A stretch of DNA of 64,000 bases. Source: Pseudomonas viridiflava. GTDB taxonomy: Bacteria > Pseudomonadota > Gammaproteobacteria > Pseudomonadales > Pseudomonadaceae. Under the pieces are notes generated by a model. That model was not told the origin of the DNA. It worked only from the letters and a program-made list of their open reading frames with translations, and did no database searches. The first letter of the stretch is position 1. Every line of letters begins with the position of its first letter. The stretch lies in the NCBI RefSeq assembly GCF_900585905.1, contig NZ_UTVH01000034.1, forward strand, positions 675,606 to 739,605, given 5' to 3'. This document shows, piece by piece, positions 41,831 to 51,054 of this stretch. The position numbers were made by a program, and so were the translations under genes.

Positions 41831-44407
41831 TCACCAGGTCATGCTCACTCCCATGTTGCCCGCCACTCCTCTCGAATGGCTGTCGTTGAGGCCCGTGCTG
41901 TAGTCAGCACTCAGGTGCAGGCTCATTGAGTTCGAAAGCCGGGTGATGACGCCAACGCCGAGGTCCGCGCGGGTGGCGCGATGAGACGTCTTGATCCGAT
42001 CTGTTTGATCGAAAGTCACCGCGTCCGAGCCCTGGAAGTCATGCCAGAGGTTGGCAGTGGCGAAGGGTTCCACGATCACGCCCTTGATCTGACCGCGCCG
42101 TTCAAGACGCGCGCCCAGACGTGCGGTATTCCACCGTTGCGTATCGAATTCGACTGAAGAAATGCCGTCGTGCTGGCGGTCGAGTGTGACGCGGCGGCTG
42201 ACAAGCTGCGCCTGAGGTTCAACCACCCAGCCTGCGGGCAGCGCAAGCGGATAGCCGCTTTCCAGCGACAGCGTTACAGCATGCCCGGTGGTGTCAATGC
42301 TGATTCCCCGGTCAGATCGACTATGACCCTCCAGCCTTGTGGCCATCGCCACCGCGTCGACATACCAGCCTGCCGGGTCCGTCAGGGTCCAGTACAGGCC
42401 GAGGTTGTCGGCGTCAAGCTTGAGCTGGCCGGTTCTGCGATCCTCAAAACCCCCGGCAAACCCCTTGACCTTGCCGTCGAGGCGACCTTGCCCGGCGAAC
42501 ACCCCCAGACGCTGGCTGCTGCCCGAATCATGCAAAGCTGCGTAAAGATCATGCCCCACCTGGTAACCCTCGATATTCGCATCCAGTGTCGGGCTGACGT
42601 TACCGGACCAGTGTTGATTGAAATCGCTGCCGTACAGCCGTCCCCAGCCCGCCGGTGCCAGGCCCGTACCAGTGAGCGAGGACTGATCGCCACGGCGCTC
42701 GTGGAAGGTGCCCAGGGATGTCAGGGTCAACGTGGCGGCGGCTGCAGGGACGACGGCATAGTTAGGCACTTCCGGCCGATACAGCGGAATCGGAGCTGCG
42801 CCCGTTTGGGCAACGGGCAAGGAGGGCGTCCCTGGCGCGGCGACCGGCGCGAGGGTGGCTGGCAGTGCCGGGACAGGTGCTGGCTCGCCCGGAACAGCGG
42901 GTTCTGCCGGGTCTACTGGCGGATCATCGGGCGTCGCGGGGGCGGGCAGGGCCGCAACGGTCGAGCGCAAGAACCAGCTCTGCTCTGATCCCGCCGTGAC
43001 GCCGCCCTTGAACAGGAAGTAGTCATAGGCGCCTGCCGACAACGTGTGGGCCAGGGAAAACGCCGAATTTTCGCTTGTGGCGCCATTGCTAGCCTGCACG
43101 ACCTGGATACCGTTTTGGCGGGTGGCGGCGCCTGTACCCCCGACATTGGTCACTTCGATCTGCGTGGTGCCCGACAAGCTGCCCTGGCTGACGACCAGTT
43201 TGTCACTGGGTGCGGAGTCATCACCCAGTACCGACCTCAGCAAGAGTCGGCCATTGCTGCCCGCATAGCTCCCGTTCACCGTGAGGGTATTACCGACAGC
43301 GGCGCTGGTCGTCAGGTCGACGGTGCCTGCGTTGTTCAGTGTTGCCCTTTGTTCAGGCGCGAATGAACGAACAATCCCGGCAGCCGATGACAGTGTGCTG
43401 CGTGGGTCGACATTCAGTACACCGGTAGCGCTGGAAGTATCGCCAAGCACCAGTTCGCCGTCGAGGGTCATCAGGCTGCTTTCGCTCAGGTCGATACGCT
43501 CCCAATTGCTGTAGCGACCAGGCATCGACGTGGATACCGCGCTGAAAACAAGCAAGTCGTCGCCTGGGCCGCCATCCAGCAGCGACGTGGCACTCAAGGT
43601 TGTTTCATCCAGATTGGTCAGATTCGCCCGGTCATTGCCATCGGCCATCATGATGGTGCTACGGATCAGGCCGCCGTTACGCCAGTTCAGGACATCATCG
43701 CCAAAGCTTGCACGTATACCGCCACCCACCTCGCCGCCGGAGATCGTGATGGTGTCGTTGCCGCCACTGACACTGATCGCCCCGCCGATGGTGCCTGCAG
43801 ACAGGATGATGGTGTCCTTGCCAAACCCTGTGACCAGGTTGTTGACGATAGTGCCTCCTGACATATCAAACAGATTGTCGTCCAGCTTCATGTCGACACG
43901 GCCGATGGTGCCACCTGTCATCCGGGCGACATCGCCGTCTTCGAACGCCGATGTGATAGTCCCGCCGGTCATGACGAAGTTATCTCGGCCATTGCCTTGA
44001 GTCAGCGTGCGCAACGTACCGCCACTGATAAAAAAGTCATCAATGCCTTCGCCCTGATTAACGTTGCCGGTCACGGTCCCCGATGTCAGGCGAAACGCGT
44101 CATTGCCCGCACCTTGATTGAAGTTGCCATCCACTCTTCCCGAGTCCATCTCGACGCTGTCGCTGCCTGCGCCAAATGAAACGGAACCCAACACTTCGCC
44201 CGTTCCGCCTCGGGGGAAAATCAATGTGTTATTGCCTTCAGGTTTACTTAGCGGGCGGCTGGTTCCACTGTCGCAGACTTGCAAAGTAGAGGCGATGGTG
44301 GCGTTGAGGTTGCAGTCTGCCTGAGCCTGGAGCGCCAGTAGATTAAGGGATGTTGCAGTGATGAGGCGAAGGGCAGAGCGCCTGGCGTGTCGCGAGAAAT
44401 TGTCCAT
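41831..44407 (-). CDS. autotransporter (type Va) with RTX-like solenoid passenger
   Basis: An 858-residue precursor. The signal peptide (about 1-30, ending LQAQA) is followed by a passenger with 18-21-residue solenoid repeats of the form G-x-G-x-D-x-F-x-hydrophobic-T/S-G-G-T-I/V (for example QGAGNDAFRLTSGTVTG, then QGEGIDDFFISGGTLRT), about 60-270. A pertactin-like region comes next, then a Pro/Ala-rich linker (about 505-560) and a 12-strand C-terminal beta-barrel ending GVSMTW. I chose ATG 44407, with GGGAG upstream, over the longer frame. It is monocistronic. Its upstream region carries repeated TTAGTTG motifs. The passenger function (adhesin or other) is unknown. Confidence 0.9.
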   Translation of the reverse strand: MDNFSRHARRSALRLITATSLNLLALQAQADCNLNATIASTLQVCDSGTSRPLSKPEGNNTLIFPRGGTGEVLGSVSFGAGSDSVEMDSGRVDGNFNQGAGNDAFRLTSGTVTGNVNQGEGIDDFFISGGTLRTLTQGNGRDNFVMTGGTITSAFEDGDVARMTGGTIGRVDMKLDDNLFDMSGGTIVNNLVTGFGKDTIILSAGTIGGAISVSGGNDTITISGGEVGGGIRASFGDDVLNWRNGGLIRSTIMMADGNDRANLTNLDETTLSATSLLDGGPGDDLLVFSAVSTSMPGRYSNWERIDLSESSLMTLDGELVLGDTSSATGVLNVDPRSTLSSAAGIVRSFAPEQRATLNNAGTVDLTTSAAVGNTLTVNGSYAGSNGRLLLRSVLGDDSAPSDKLVVSQGSLSGTTQIEVTNVGGTGAATRQNGIQVVQASNGATSENSAFSLAHTLSAGAYDYFLFKGGVTAGSEQSWFLRSTVAALPAPATPDDPPVDPAEPAVPGEPAPVPALPATLAPVAAPGTPSLPVAQTGAAPIPLYRPEVPNYAVVPAAAATLTLTSLGTFHERRGDQSSLTGTGLAPAGWGRLYGSDFNQHWSGNVSPTLDANIEGYQVGHDLYAALHDSGSSQRLGVFAGQGRLDGKVKGFAGGFEDRRTGQLKLDADNLGLYWTLTDPAGWYVDAVAMATRLEGHSRSDRGISIDTTGHAVTLSLESGYPLALPAGWVVEPQAQLVSRRVTLDRQHDGISSVEFDTQRWNTARLGARLERRGQIKGVIVEPFATANLWHDFQGSDAVTFDQTDRIKTSHRATRADLGVGVITRLSNSMSLHLSADYSTGLNDSHSRGVAGNMGVSMTW

Positions 44408-44526
44408 AAGTGTACTCCCTGCGCGATTCAGAGGGGCCACTGCTCATCTCACTGCCGTCGTCGATCGCGTGATAAATATCTCGGTTAATAGTGCGATCTG
44501 GTAGTTATTTACCGACGGCGTATCAG

Positions 44527-44643
44527 CAACTAACTGACAGTAAAGAACGCAACCATCGACCCGTCAAGACTATGAGGGGGCGCTGGTTGCCGATAATTAG
44601 TTGTTATGCGGAATCGCTATTGCCAGTAACTAGTTGTTATGCG
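44527..44643. repeat. short repeats upstream of the autotransporter, possible operator
   Basis: Two 24-nt direct repeats (TTGCCGATAATTAGTTGTTA followed by TGCG at 44587-44610, and a 21/24-identical copy at 44620-44643) are spaced 33 nt apart, about three helical turns. An inverted core copy CAACTAA lies at 44527-44533. They lie in the intergenic region between the autotransporter and the EEP hydrolase, upstream of the autotransporter start. Confidence 0.55.
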
Positions 44644-44652
44644 CAAGCGCGA

Positions 44653-45468
44653 TTAAAGATGCACTTCCACTGTCAGTGGGAGATGGTCTGACAAGTGCGT
44701 CCAGGGTTTGTTGCCCAGAATGCGTGGCGCGTGGCTGGTGGCATTACGCAGATACACGCGATCCAGGCGCAGCATCGGGAACCGCGCCGGATAGGTCTTG
44801 GCCAACACGCCGTGATTACGTTCAAACGCCTCGTGCAAGTAGTCGCAACGCGCCAGGCGCTTGTTGCCCCGCAACTGCCAGTCATTGAAGTCACCGGCGA
44901 TGATCACTGGGGCATGAGCGGGCAGGGTGTCGAGCAGTTTGCACAGCAGGTCCAGCTGCAACTGCCGGTGGCTTTCCAGCAGACTCAGGTGCACGCAGAT
45001 GGCGTGTACCTGATCATGCCCTGGCACTTGCAGGACACAATGCAGCAGGCCGCGGCGTTCCGGGCCGGTAATCGAGATGTCGAGGTTGCGGTATTCCAGA
45101 ATCGGGTACTTGGACAAAATGGCGTTGCCATGGTGGCCGTTCGGGTACACCGCATTGCGACCGTAGGCAAAGTCACTCCACATACTGTCAGCGAGGAACT
45201 CGTAATGTGGCGTTTCCGGCCAGTGCTCATGGCGGGACGCGTGTTTGTCATGGCTGCCCTGGACCTCCTGCAGAAAGACCAGATCTGCTTCGGTGCTGCG
45301 TACGGCTTCACGCAGTTCCGGCAGGATGAAGCGCCGGTTCAGGGCGGTGAAGCCTTTGTGGGTGTTGACCGTCAGCACGCGCAGGCGGTGGATGTCCGGG
45401 GCGTCAGTCACGTCCATGACGTCGGCGCACGGTACCGTCTCAAGTGGGTCAGCGGAATCAGAGGGCAC
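44653..45468 (-). CDS. endonuclease/exonuclease/phosphatase (EEP) family hydrolase
   Basis: A 271-residue EEP-fold protein with N/E metal motifs (VNTHKG, FLQEVQG), the central GDFNDW catalytic loop and the terminal SDHLPL histidine motif. No signal peptide is seen. This clade includes YbhP/YafD-like phosphodiesterases and putative DNA or lipid phosphatases; the substrate cannot be chosen from sequence. Start: GTG 45468 with TAGGAG 7 nt upstream fits better than the TTG two codons earlier. It is tandem with the autotransporter on the minus strand, but separated from it by 245 nt carrying repeat motifs. Confidence 0.9.
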   Translation of the reverse strand: MPSDSADPLETVPCADVMDVTDAPDIHRLRVLTVNTHKGFTALNRRFILPELREAVRSTEADLVFLQEVQGSHDKHASRHEHWPETPHYEFLADSMWSDFAYGRNAVYPNGHHGNAILSKYPILEYRNLDISITGPERRGLLHCVLQVPGHDQVHAICVHLSLLESHRQLQLDLLCKLLDTLPAHAPVIIAGDFNDWQLRGNKRLARCDYLHEAFERNHGVLAKTYPARFPMLRLDRVYLRNATSHAPRILGNKPWTHLSDHLPLTVEVHL

Positions 45469-45544
45469 GCGCAAGCTCCTAAAGCAGAATATGTAGATCC
45501 GACTGGCTGACGCAGCGGCAGTTCACCCGTCTGCGCCGCCAGGA

Positions 45545-46744
45545 CTAAAGGCGTGGGCGCCGTGACAGCATCCAGGTGAGGCCAAAACCGGCCAGTGACA
45601 GCAGTGAGGCGAAAAAGAAGATCGAAGCATATCCCAGCCCGAGAGCAATGGCGCCCATGATTGGTCCTGCAATGGCCAGTGCCAGATCGAAAAACACGGC
45701 ATACGCACTCAATCCGGCGCTGCGACTGGTGGCCGGGACCCGTTTGATGGCTTCGACACCCAGCGCCGGGTAGACCAGCGACAGGCCAAGCCCGGTCAGA
45801 CCGGCTCCTGCCAGCGCAAACTCGGTGCCGGGTGCCAGCCAGAGCAACAGCAGCCCCAGGGTTTCAATGCCCATGCACAGCATCGCGCTGATGTAGCCGC
45901 CGAGGCGATTGATAGCGCCGATGAACAACAGGCGTGCAGCAATGAAACACACGCCGAACACGCTCAGGCACCACGCGGCGCCTTCCCACCCCCGGCTGAC
46001 ATAAAACAGGGTGATGAACGTGGTCATCGTGCCGTAGCCGATCGAGGCCAGGGTCAGGCTGGCGCCGTAAGGTGCGATGCGGCCGAACACGGACCAGAAC
46101 GGCAGTCGCTCGCCCTTGAGCACTGCAATTGAAGGTTGCTTGCGAATCACCAGCAGGGCCAGCGATGCCATGGCCGTCAAGGCGATGCCGAGCGTGAAAA
46201 AGCCCCACTCGCGACTCATCAGATAACCCAGTGGCGCGCCGATGGCGATGGCGCCGTAGGACGCGATGCCGTTCCAGGAAATCGCCTTGGCGGTGTGTTC
46301 CGCACCCACTTTGCCAATGCACCAGCTGATGCTGCCTACACCGATCAACCCCTGGGACACGCCAAGGAACAGGCGCGACACGATCAGTATGCCCAGGCTG
46401 ATGGCTGGCCATGGCTCCAGCAGTGCGGCTATCAAGGTCAGCCCACCACTCACGGCGATGCCCACCATGCCGTACACCACGGCGCGCTTGGTACCAATCG
46501 TGTCGCAGATGCGTCCGGCCATTGGCCGACTGAGCAGGGTCGCGAGGTATTGCGAGCCAATCGTCAGCCCGGCCACCACGGCGCTGAAGCCAAGCTGGTC
46601 ATGCACATAGCCTGGCAGCACAGCGATGGGTAAACCGATGCACAGGAACGCGACGAAGGTATAGAACACCACGGAGATGATCTGCAGAGTGACCATCAAC
46701 GTGTTGGGCTGGGCAGTGGGAGAGGGCGGCGGGCTGGCGGGCAT
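45545..46744 (-). CDS. MFS transporter (YhhS/arabinose-exporter-like)
   Basis: A 399-residue 12-TM major facilitator with the loop 2-3 signature region GSQYLATLLSRPMAGRICD and the Gly/Ser-rich TM5. It resembles the YhhS/YfcJ group of drug or sugar exporters; the substrate is unknown. I chose ATG 46744 (MPASPPPSPT) because the upstream frame has no ribosome site. It is divergent from the beta-propeller gene, with a 172-nt shared upstream region. Confidence 0.92.
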   Translation of the reverse strand: MPASPPPSPTAQPNTLMVTLQIISVVFYTFVAFLCIGLPIAVLPGYVHDQLGFSAVVAGLTIGSQYLATLLSRPMAGRICDTIGTKRAVVYGMVGIAVSGGLTLIAALLEPWPAISLGILIVSRLFLGVSQGLIGVGSISWCIGKVGAEHTAKAISWNGIASYGAIAIGAPLGYLMSREWGFFTLGIALTAMASLALLVIRKQPSIAVLKGERLPFWSVFGRIAPYGASLTLASIGYGTMTTFITLFYVSRGWEGAAWCLSVFGVCFIAARLLFIGAINRLGGYISAMLCMGIETLGLLLLWLAPGTEFALAGAGLTGLGLSLVYPALGVEAIKRVPATSRSAGLSAYAVFFDLALAIAGPIMGAIALGLGYASIFFFASLLSLAGFGLTWMLSRRPRL

Positions 46745-46916
46745 GAGGCTCGTTTCGCGATGGCGGTCGGCAGGGTGTGGGCCCATCATCACCCGCACGG
46801 TGAACAAAGGAAAGCAGGCTAACGACAGCTTTTCATCCGGGCGCAAACAGCAATTGATGTATTTTCCGATGAGTCATAGGATGACTGAGAACAGCTCATA
46901 AAAATAAGGATACAAC

Positions 46917-48044
46917 GTGAACAAACCTCTTCTGATGGCTGCTGCGGCTGCCTGCAGTTTCGGCATGCAAGCCAGCGCCGCTACCTTCGCTTACATCTCA
47001 AGCCCCGGTGACGGCATGATTTCCCAGTACCTGCTGGATGAAAGCAACGGCAAGCTGAGCCTGGTGGAGCAGGTCAAGGCGGGCGACATGGTCAACCCCA
47101 TGGCGATCACCCCCGACGGCAAGGTGCTGTTCGCCGCGCTACGGGTCAAGCCATTTCAGGTGGTGGGTTTCAGTATCGATCCCAAAGATGGGCGTCTTAC
47201 CGAGTTATCCCGAGGGCCTCTGGCCGAAAGCCTTGCCTACCTGGCGACCGATCGCAGTGGACGGTTTCTCATGGGCGCTTCCTACGGCGCTGATGCCATT
47301 ACCGTGCAGGCGATTGACGACGCTTACACGCCGGCCGAAAAAATCCATCACTACAAGACCGGGCCCCACGCGCACTCGCTGCGCACCGACCCCAGCAATC
47401 GGTTTGCCTATGTCGGCAATCTGGGGGCCGATAAAGTGCTGCAGTTCAGCCTCGACGCAAACACCGGCGAGTTGAGCCCGATCGGCAGTGGCTCGGTCAG
47501 CGTGCCGGCGAAAACCGGGCCGCGCCATTTGGCCTTTTCACCAAACGGTAAATATCTTTACGTGGTCGGTGAGATGAGCGGCACCGTCACCGCCTTCGCC
47601 ATCGACGACAAGACCGGCGCGCTGCGCGAAATCGGCATTGCCAATGGCGTGCCCGCCCGCCTCAAACTGGTCCATGGCGAAGTTCGCGATGCCAGCAACA
47701 ATGATTTGAAAGACGACCCGACGCCTCGAATCTGGGCCGCGGACCTGCGCATGTCCCCCGACGGCCGCCTGCTGTTGATGACTGAGCGCACCAGTAATTC
47801 GGTGTCGGCCTTTGCAGTGGACGCTGCCAGTGGGGCGCTGACGTTCCTCGACAACTACGCCATCGAAGAGCAGCAGCCACGCAATATTTCGTTCTCCCCC
47901 AGCGGCAAATGGCTGCTGACCACCGGTGAGAAAGCCAACCGGATCGGGGTCTATGCAATAGGTGAGAAGGGCGCGTTGACGCGCGTCAGTGAAGCGCCTT
48001 CAGGCAAGGGTGCGCTGTGGATTGAGACGTTGCAGCTGAAGTAG
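46917..48044 (+). CDS. periplasmic lactonase-family seven-bladed beta-propeller protein
   Basis: A 375-residue protein with a signal peptide (about 1-21, MQASA cleavage) and seven blades with repeated SPDGR/SPNGKYLYV turns, characteristic of the YbhE / 6-phosphogluconolactonase (Pfam lactonase) family. The periplasmic signal argues against a role in the pentose phosphate pathway; the family also includes muconate cycloisomerase-like and surface proteins. The GTG start has AAGGA about 7 nt upstream. It is monocistronic. The actual substrate is unknown. Confidence 0.9.
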   Translation: MNKPLLMAAAAACSFGMQASAATFAYISSPGDGMISQYLLDESNGKLSLVEQVKAGDMVNPMAITPDGKVLFAALRVKPFQVVGFSIDPKDGRLTELSRGPLAESLAYLATDRSGRFLMGASYGADAITVQAIDDAYTPAEKIHHYKTGPHAHSLRTDPSNRFAYVGNLGADKVLQFSLDANTGELSPIGSGSVSVPAKTGPRHLAFSPNGKYLYVVGEMSGTVTAFAIDDKTGALREIGIANGVPARLKLVHGEVRDASNNDLKDDPTPRIWAADLRMSPDGRLLLMTERTSNSVSAFAVDAASGALTFLDNYAIEEQQPRNISFSPSGKWLLTTGEKANRIGVYAIGEKGALTRVSEAPSGKGALWIETLQLK

Positions 48045-48392
48045 CCAACGTGGCGTGGCAGGCGCGACACCAGCGCTGCCTCGGGCGGGGCGGGGTGAGC
48101 CCGATGCCCGCCAAAATCCGCTGCGCCGCCTTGCAGGTGTGACAGGCGTGATATTCCACCTTGCGCGCGATGCGTTAACAGCGCCGATGCTTTGGTCGAC
48201 TGGCCTGACGCTATCGCGGGCAAGGGCGCTCCTACGGTTCATGGGACGCAGCGCCGGGGATTTCGTCAGATCAGGGAGTGATTAGTTGAACGCTGCAGTT
48301 GGCGAAATATCTTAGTTGAATATCGATCGCGATTTTAGTACGGTCGCGTCATTCAACAACGGCGTTTTTAGTTACGGAGCAGGAGGTCATGG
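48045..48392 (+). promoter_or_regulatory. 348-nt intergenic region with REP and TTAGTTG pair
   Basis: There is no convincing ORF. A single REP-like palindrome occurs at 48211-48237 (minus strand CCGTAGGAGCGCCCTTGCCC followed by GCGATAG). Two direct TTAGTTGAA copies lie at 48282-48290 and 48312-48320, 30 nt apart, upstream of the small lipoprotein gene. The lipoprotein ribosome site AGGAGG lies at 48381-48386. Confidence 0.5.
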
Positions 48393-48845
48393 ATGAGGGT
48401 GTTAGTTGCCGTTACTTGTTCGTTCTTACTTGCAGGCTGTGGGTCGATGGCGCCTTCGCGCACTAGCGCCAGTGTGCCGGTGGTCATCAATTACCTGGCG
48501 CCGTCATTCAACAGCGAGGATGGCACGGTAGACGTATCGGTTGGCATTTCCAACACGGCCCGCTTGAGCCTGAAAAGCGTGCAGATCGATCTGGACGCCT
48601 ACGACGCCTCGGGTGCTCTGCTACCAGACGCCATTGGCAGGATCATGTTTGAAGGGCCCTACGCACGCGGGGCGAGCGTGGGTCCGACGGTGTTCGAGCG
48701 AGTGTGGACACGTTCAGACATTCGCTGCCTTGAGGTCGTCTCGGTTCGTGCTACCGCCATGGACTACTCCACGCAGAGCCTGGTCGGAAAAGACGCCAGC
48801 GACCTGGTGGAGAAAAAATACCGCCACAGCTGCGCGGCGGATTAG
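48393..48845 (+). CDS. small lipoprotein of unknown function
   Basis: A 150-residue precursor with a lipobox LLAGC (lipidated C16) and a beta-rich domain (about 30-140) containing two cysteines (in DIRCLEV and the RHSCAAD end) that could form a disulfide. Residue 2 of the mature protein is Gly, not Asp, so it is expected at the outer membrane. The start is ATG 48393, 6 nt after AGGAGG; an earlier ATG at 48389 is in another frame. I do not recognise a named family beyond Pseudomonas hypothetical lipoproteins. Confidence 0.8.
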   Translation: MRVLVAVTCSFLLAGCGSMAPSRTSASVPVVINYLAPSFNSEDGTVDVSVGISNTARLSLKSVQIDLDAYDASGALLPDAIGRIMFEGPYARGASVGPTVFERVWTRSDIRCLEVVSVRATAMDYSTQSLVGKDASDLVEKKYRHSCAAD

Positions 48846-48905
48846 CCAGGGCCTGCCAAGGCGGGTGACCTGATGGTCCTTGCGATGGTTCGCTCGCCTG
48901 CAGCC

Positions 48906-49892
48906 TCAACCCAGCTGGGTCAGGCCATAGCGTGCAACCAGCGCCCGATAGTCGGCGATTTCCTTCGATATCCGCTCGCTGATCTGCGCAGGACTCTGTT
49001 CGGCATGAGTCAACAACAGATTTTTCTGCAAGGCCACATAGTCGGGCGTTGCCTGGATCGCAATGATCTTCTCGCGCAGAGCCTTGGCGGTCTGGGCGGG
49101 CATACGTGCCGGGGCAAACCAGCCGTACCAGCCGATGATGTCGATTTCCGGTGTCTTCTGCTCGATGAACGTCGCCACCTCGGGCCAGGCTGGCAGCCGC
49201 TGTTTGCTGCTGACAGCCAGCACCCGCAGATTCTTGCCCAGGGTCGCTTTGGTACCCGCCAGGGTAATCGCGGCGGCCAGTGACTTGTTGTCCAGATCGT
49301 TGATCAGCGAGATCGGAGATTTGTACGACTGCGGGCGGATGGCCACTTCCTTGCCACGGGCCAGCATCAGGCTGATCAGGTGCGATTGCGAGCCATACAA
49401 TACCGAACCAATATCGCGGTATTCCGGGTTTTTCGAGACCCAGGCGAGATAGCCATCCAGGGTCGTAACCGACGTCGGCACGGCAGGTCCGACGGTCAGG
49501 CAGTAAGTGTATTCACCCATGATCGCCAGGGGCTCGAAATCATTGAGCGGGTCATAATTCAAGGCCCGGTACATGCTCGGGAACAGCACCATGGAGCTTG
49601 ACTGGGCCTGCAACAGCGTCATGCCGTCGGGTGCCGCGTCCTTGACCGCTTCCGTAGCCGCCAAGGTGTTGCGTGAGTCCATCACATCCAGCCTGTAGCC
49701 AGTATGGAACTGCTGGTCCAGCAGACTAAGCGCTGTGTTCGCAAGTAAGCCGCCGGTTGCCCCGGTACCGAGGCCGAAGACCAATCGCCCGGTGCTGGGC
49801 GCACTGTGGGCAGTGCTTATTGGTGAGAGGGCTGCGCTTATTGCCAAGGCGCCAGACCCGAGCAAAAACTGTCTGCGGTTGAACATCTTCAT
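48906..49892 (-). CDS. TctC/Bug-type solute-binding protein 1, Tat signal
   Basis: A 328-residue type-II periplasmic binding protein of the tripartite tricarboxylate transport (Bug) family. The N-terminus NRRQFLLGSG carries the twin-arginine motif, so it is probably exported folded. Family features are the early glycine-rich GLGTGATGG ligand loop, the block DPLNDFEPLA and the late IIGWYGWFAPA. No TctA or TctB membrane partner lies nearby. It is separated from the second paralogue by 158 nt containing a terminator-like hairpin, so it may be transcribed separately. Confidence 0.9.
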   Translation of the reverse strand: MKMFNRRQFLLGSGALAISAALSPISTAHSAPSTGRLVFGLGTGATGGLLANTALSLLDQQFHTGYRLDVMDSRNTLAATEAVKDAAPDGMTLLQAQSSSMVLFPSMYRALNYDPLNDFEPLAIMGEYTYCLTVGPAVPTSVTTLDGYLAWVSKNPEYRDIGSVLYGSQSHLISLMLARGKEVAIRPQSYKSPISLINDLDNKSLAAAITLAGTKATLGKNLRVLAVSSKQRLPAWPEVATFIEQKTPEIDIIGWYGWFAPARMPAQTAKALREKIIAIQATPDYVALQKNLLLTHAEQSPAQISERISKEIADYRALVARYGLTQLG

Positions 49893-49945
49893 ATCCTTGC
49901 TTTACAGCTTCCGTTGAGGGTTTACGGCCCCTCGTTAGTTCGTGC

Positions 49946-49975
49946 AAAACCCGGGTTGGAACTAAAGCGGGTTTT
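49946..49975 (-). terminator. possible internal terminator between Bug genes
   Basis: AAAACCCG (49946-49953) pairs with CGGGTTTT (49968-49975), an 8-bp perfect stem with a 14-nt loop and short T runs on both sides. It lies between binding-protein genes 1 and 2 and could reduce read-through from the upstream operon. Confidence 0.45.
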
Positions 49976-50050
49976 AACAAATGCAACTTAATGATGCGCT
50001 GAAAGTTCCTGCTGAAGAATCGTTAACTGACCAGCGGTGATGGCTTTTTG

Positions 50051-51034
50051 TCATTCCAGTTGCTGAAGCTTCAAGTACTGCGCCATAAGCCGGTAACGCT
50101 CACCCTCCTGGGTGATACGCTCGCGAAACCGAGCCGGGTCCATATTCAGTGGCGTGAGATAGAGCTGACGCCCCAGCGCTGCATATTCAGGCGTTGCTTT
50201 CATTCGCGCCGCGTCGTCGCGCAAGGTTGTCAAAATCCCCGCCGGAGTCGCGGCCGGCGCGAACCACGCGAACCAGGCGCAGAAGTCCATTTCGGCCAGG
50301 CCCAGCTCGGCGAACGTCGGCACATGAGGCCAATAATCCAGGCGCTCGCTGCGGGTTATCGCGATTGAACGCAACTTGCCGCTGTTCCAGATGCTGGCAT
50401 TGCCATTACAGGCGGTCGTCATGCCTGCCGCTATGGCGCCGCTGGCGAGATCCTTTAACAGCGCCAGTGAACCTTTGTAGGCGCGCGGCCGGACAAGCAC
50501 GGATCTGGCACGACTCAGCATCATGATGGCGAGGTGGCCGTGAGAGCCATGCATGGCGAAGCCGATGTCAGTCTGATCAGGATTGGCCGCTACCCACTCC
50601 AGATAGCGGTCCAGGGTGTTCACGCTGGCGGGTACCGCTGGCCCTACTGTCAGGGAAAAGGTCAGCTCCCCAAGCGCCGCTACGGGCGCGAAGTCGTTCA
50701 AGGGGTCGTAGCCCAGGTTCTTGAACGCGTTGGGCAGCAGCACCAGCGAGGTCGACTGCGTCTGCAGCAACGTGAGCCCGTCCGGAGCGGCCTTACGCGC
50801 CATGATGCTGGCGTCCCGGGAGTTGTGCCCCTCCTGGAATTCAAATGCGTACTTGACCCTCGAATACGTGTTCAGGATTTGAAGACAGCCGTCACCCAAT
50901 TCGGTACCTATCGCGCCGGGAGGGTAGCCAAAAAGCAATCGGCCCTGAGCCGACTCTCCAGCACTGGCGTGGGGCAGAATCGACGCCAGGCCCATCAGGC
51001 CGGTGGCGGTCAGAAATTGTCGGCGGTCAATCAT
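50051..51034 (-). CDS. TctC/Bug-type solute-binding protein 2, Tat signal
   Basis: A 327-residue paralogue of its neighbours. The Tat motif is DRRQFLTATG, then an Ala/Gly-rich signal up to about 25. Family blocks are LLFGYPPGAIG, DPLNDFAPVA and DFCAWFAWFAPA. It lies 20 nt downstream of the third paralogue and is probably cotranscribed with it. No dedicated permease is encoded nearby. Confidence 0.9.
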   Translation of the reverse strand: MIDRRQFLTATGLMGLASILPHASAGESAQGRLLFGYPPGAIGTELGDGCLQILNTYSRVKYAFEFQEGHNSRDASIMARKAAPDGLTLLQTQSTSLVLLPNAFKNLGYDPLNDFAPVAALGELTFSLTVGPAVPASVNTLDRYLEWVAANPDQTDIGFAMHGSHGHLAIMMLSRARSVLVRPRAYKGSLALLKDLASGAIAAGMTTACNGNASIWNSGKLRSIAITRSERLDYWPHVPTFAELGLAEMDFCAWFAWFAPAATPAGILTTLRDDAARMKATPEYAALGRQLYLTPLNMDPARFRERITQEGERYRLMAQYLKLQQLE

Positions 51035-51054
51035 CTCGTGCTCCTTGAGCGAAC

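Noticed and set aside
46917..48044. Cytoplasmic 6-phosphogluconolactonase (pgl)
   Set aside because: The N-terminus is a clear signal peptide, so a cytoplasmic pentose-phosphate role is unlikely despite the shared propeller fold.
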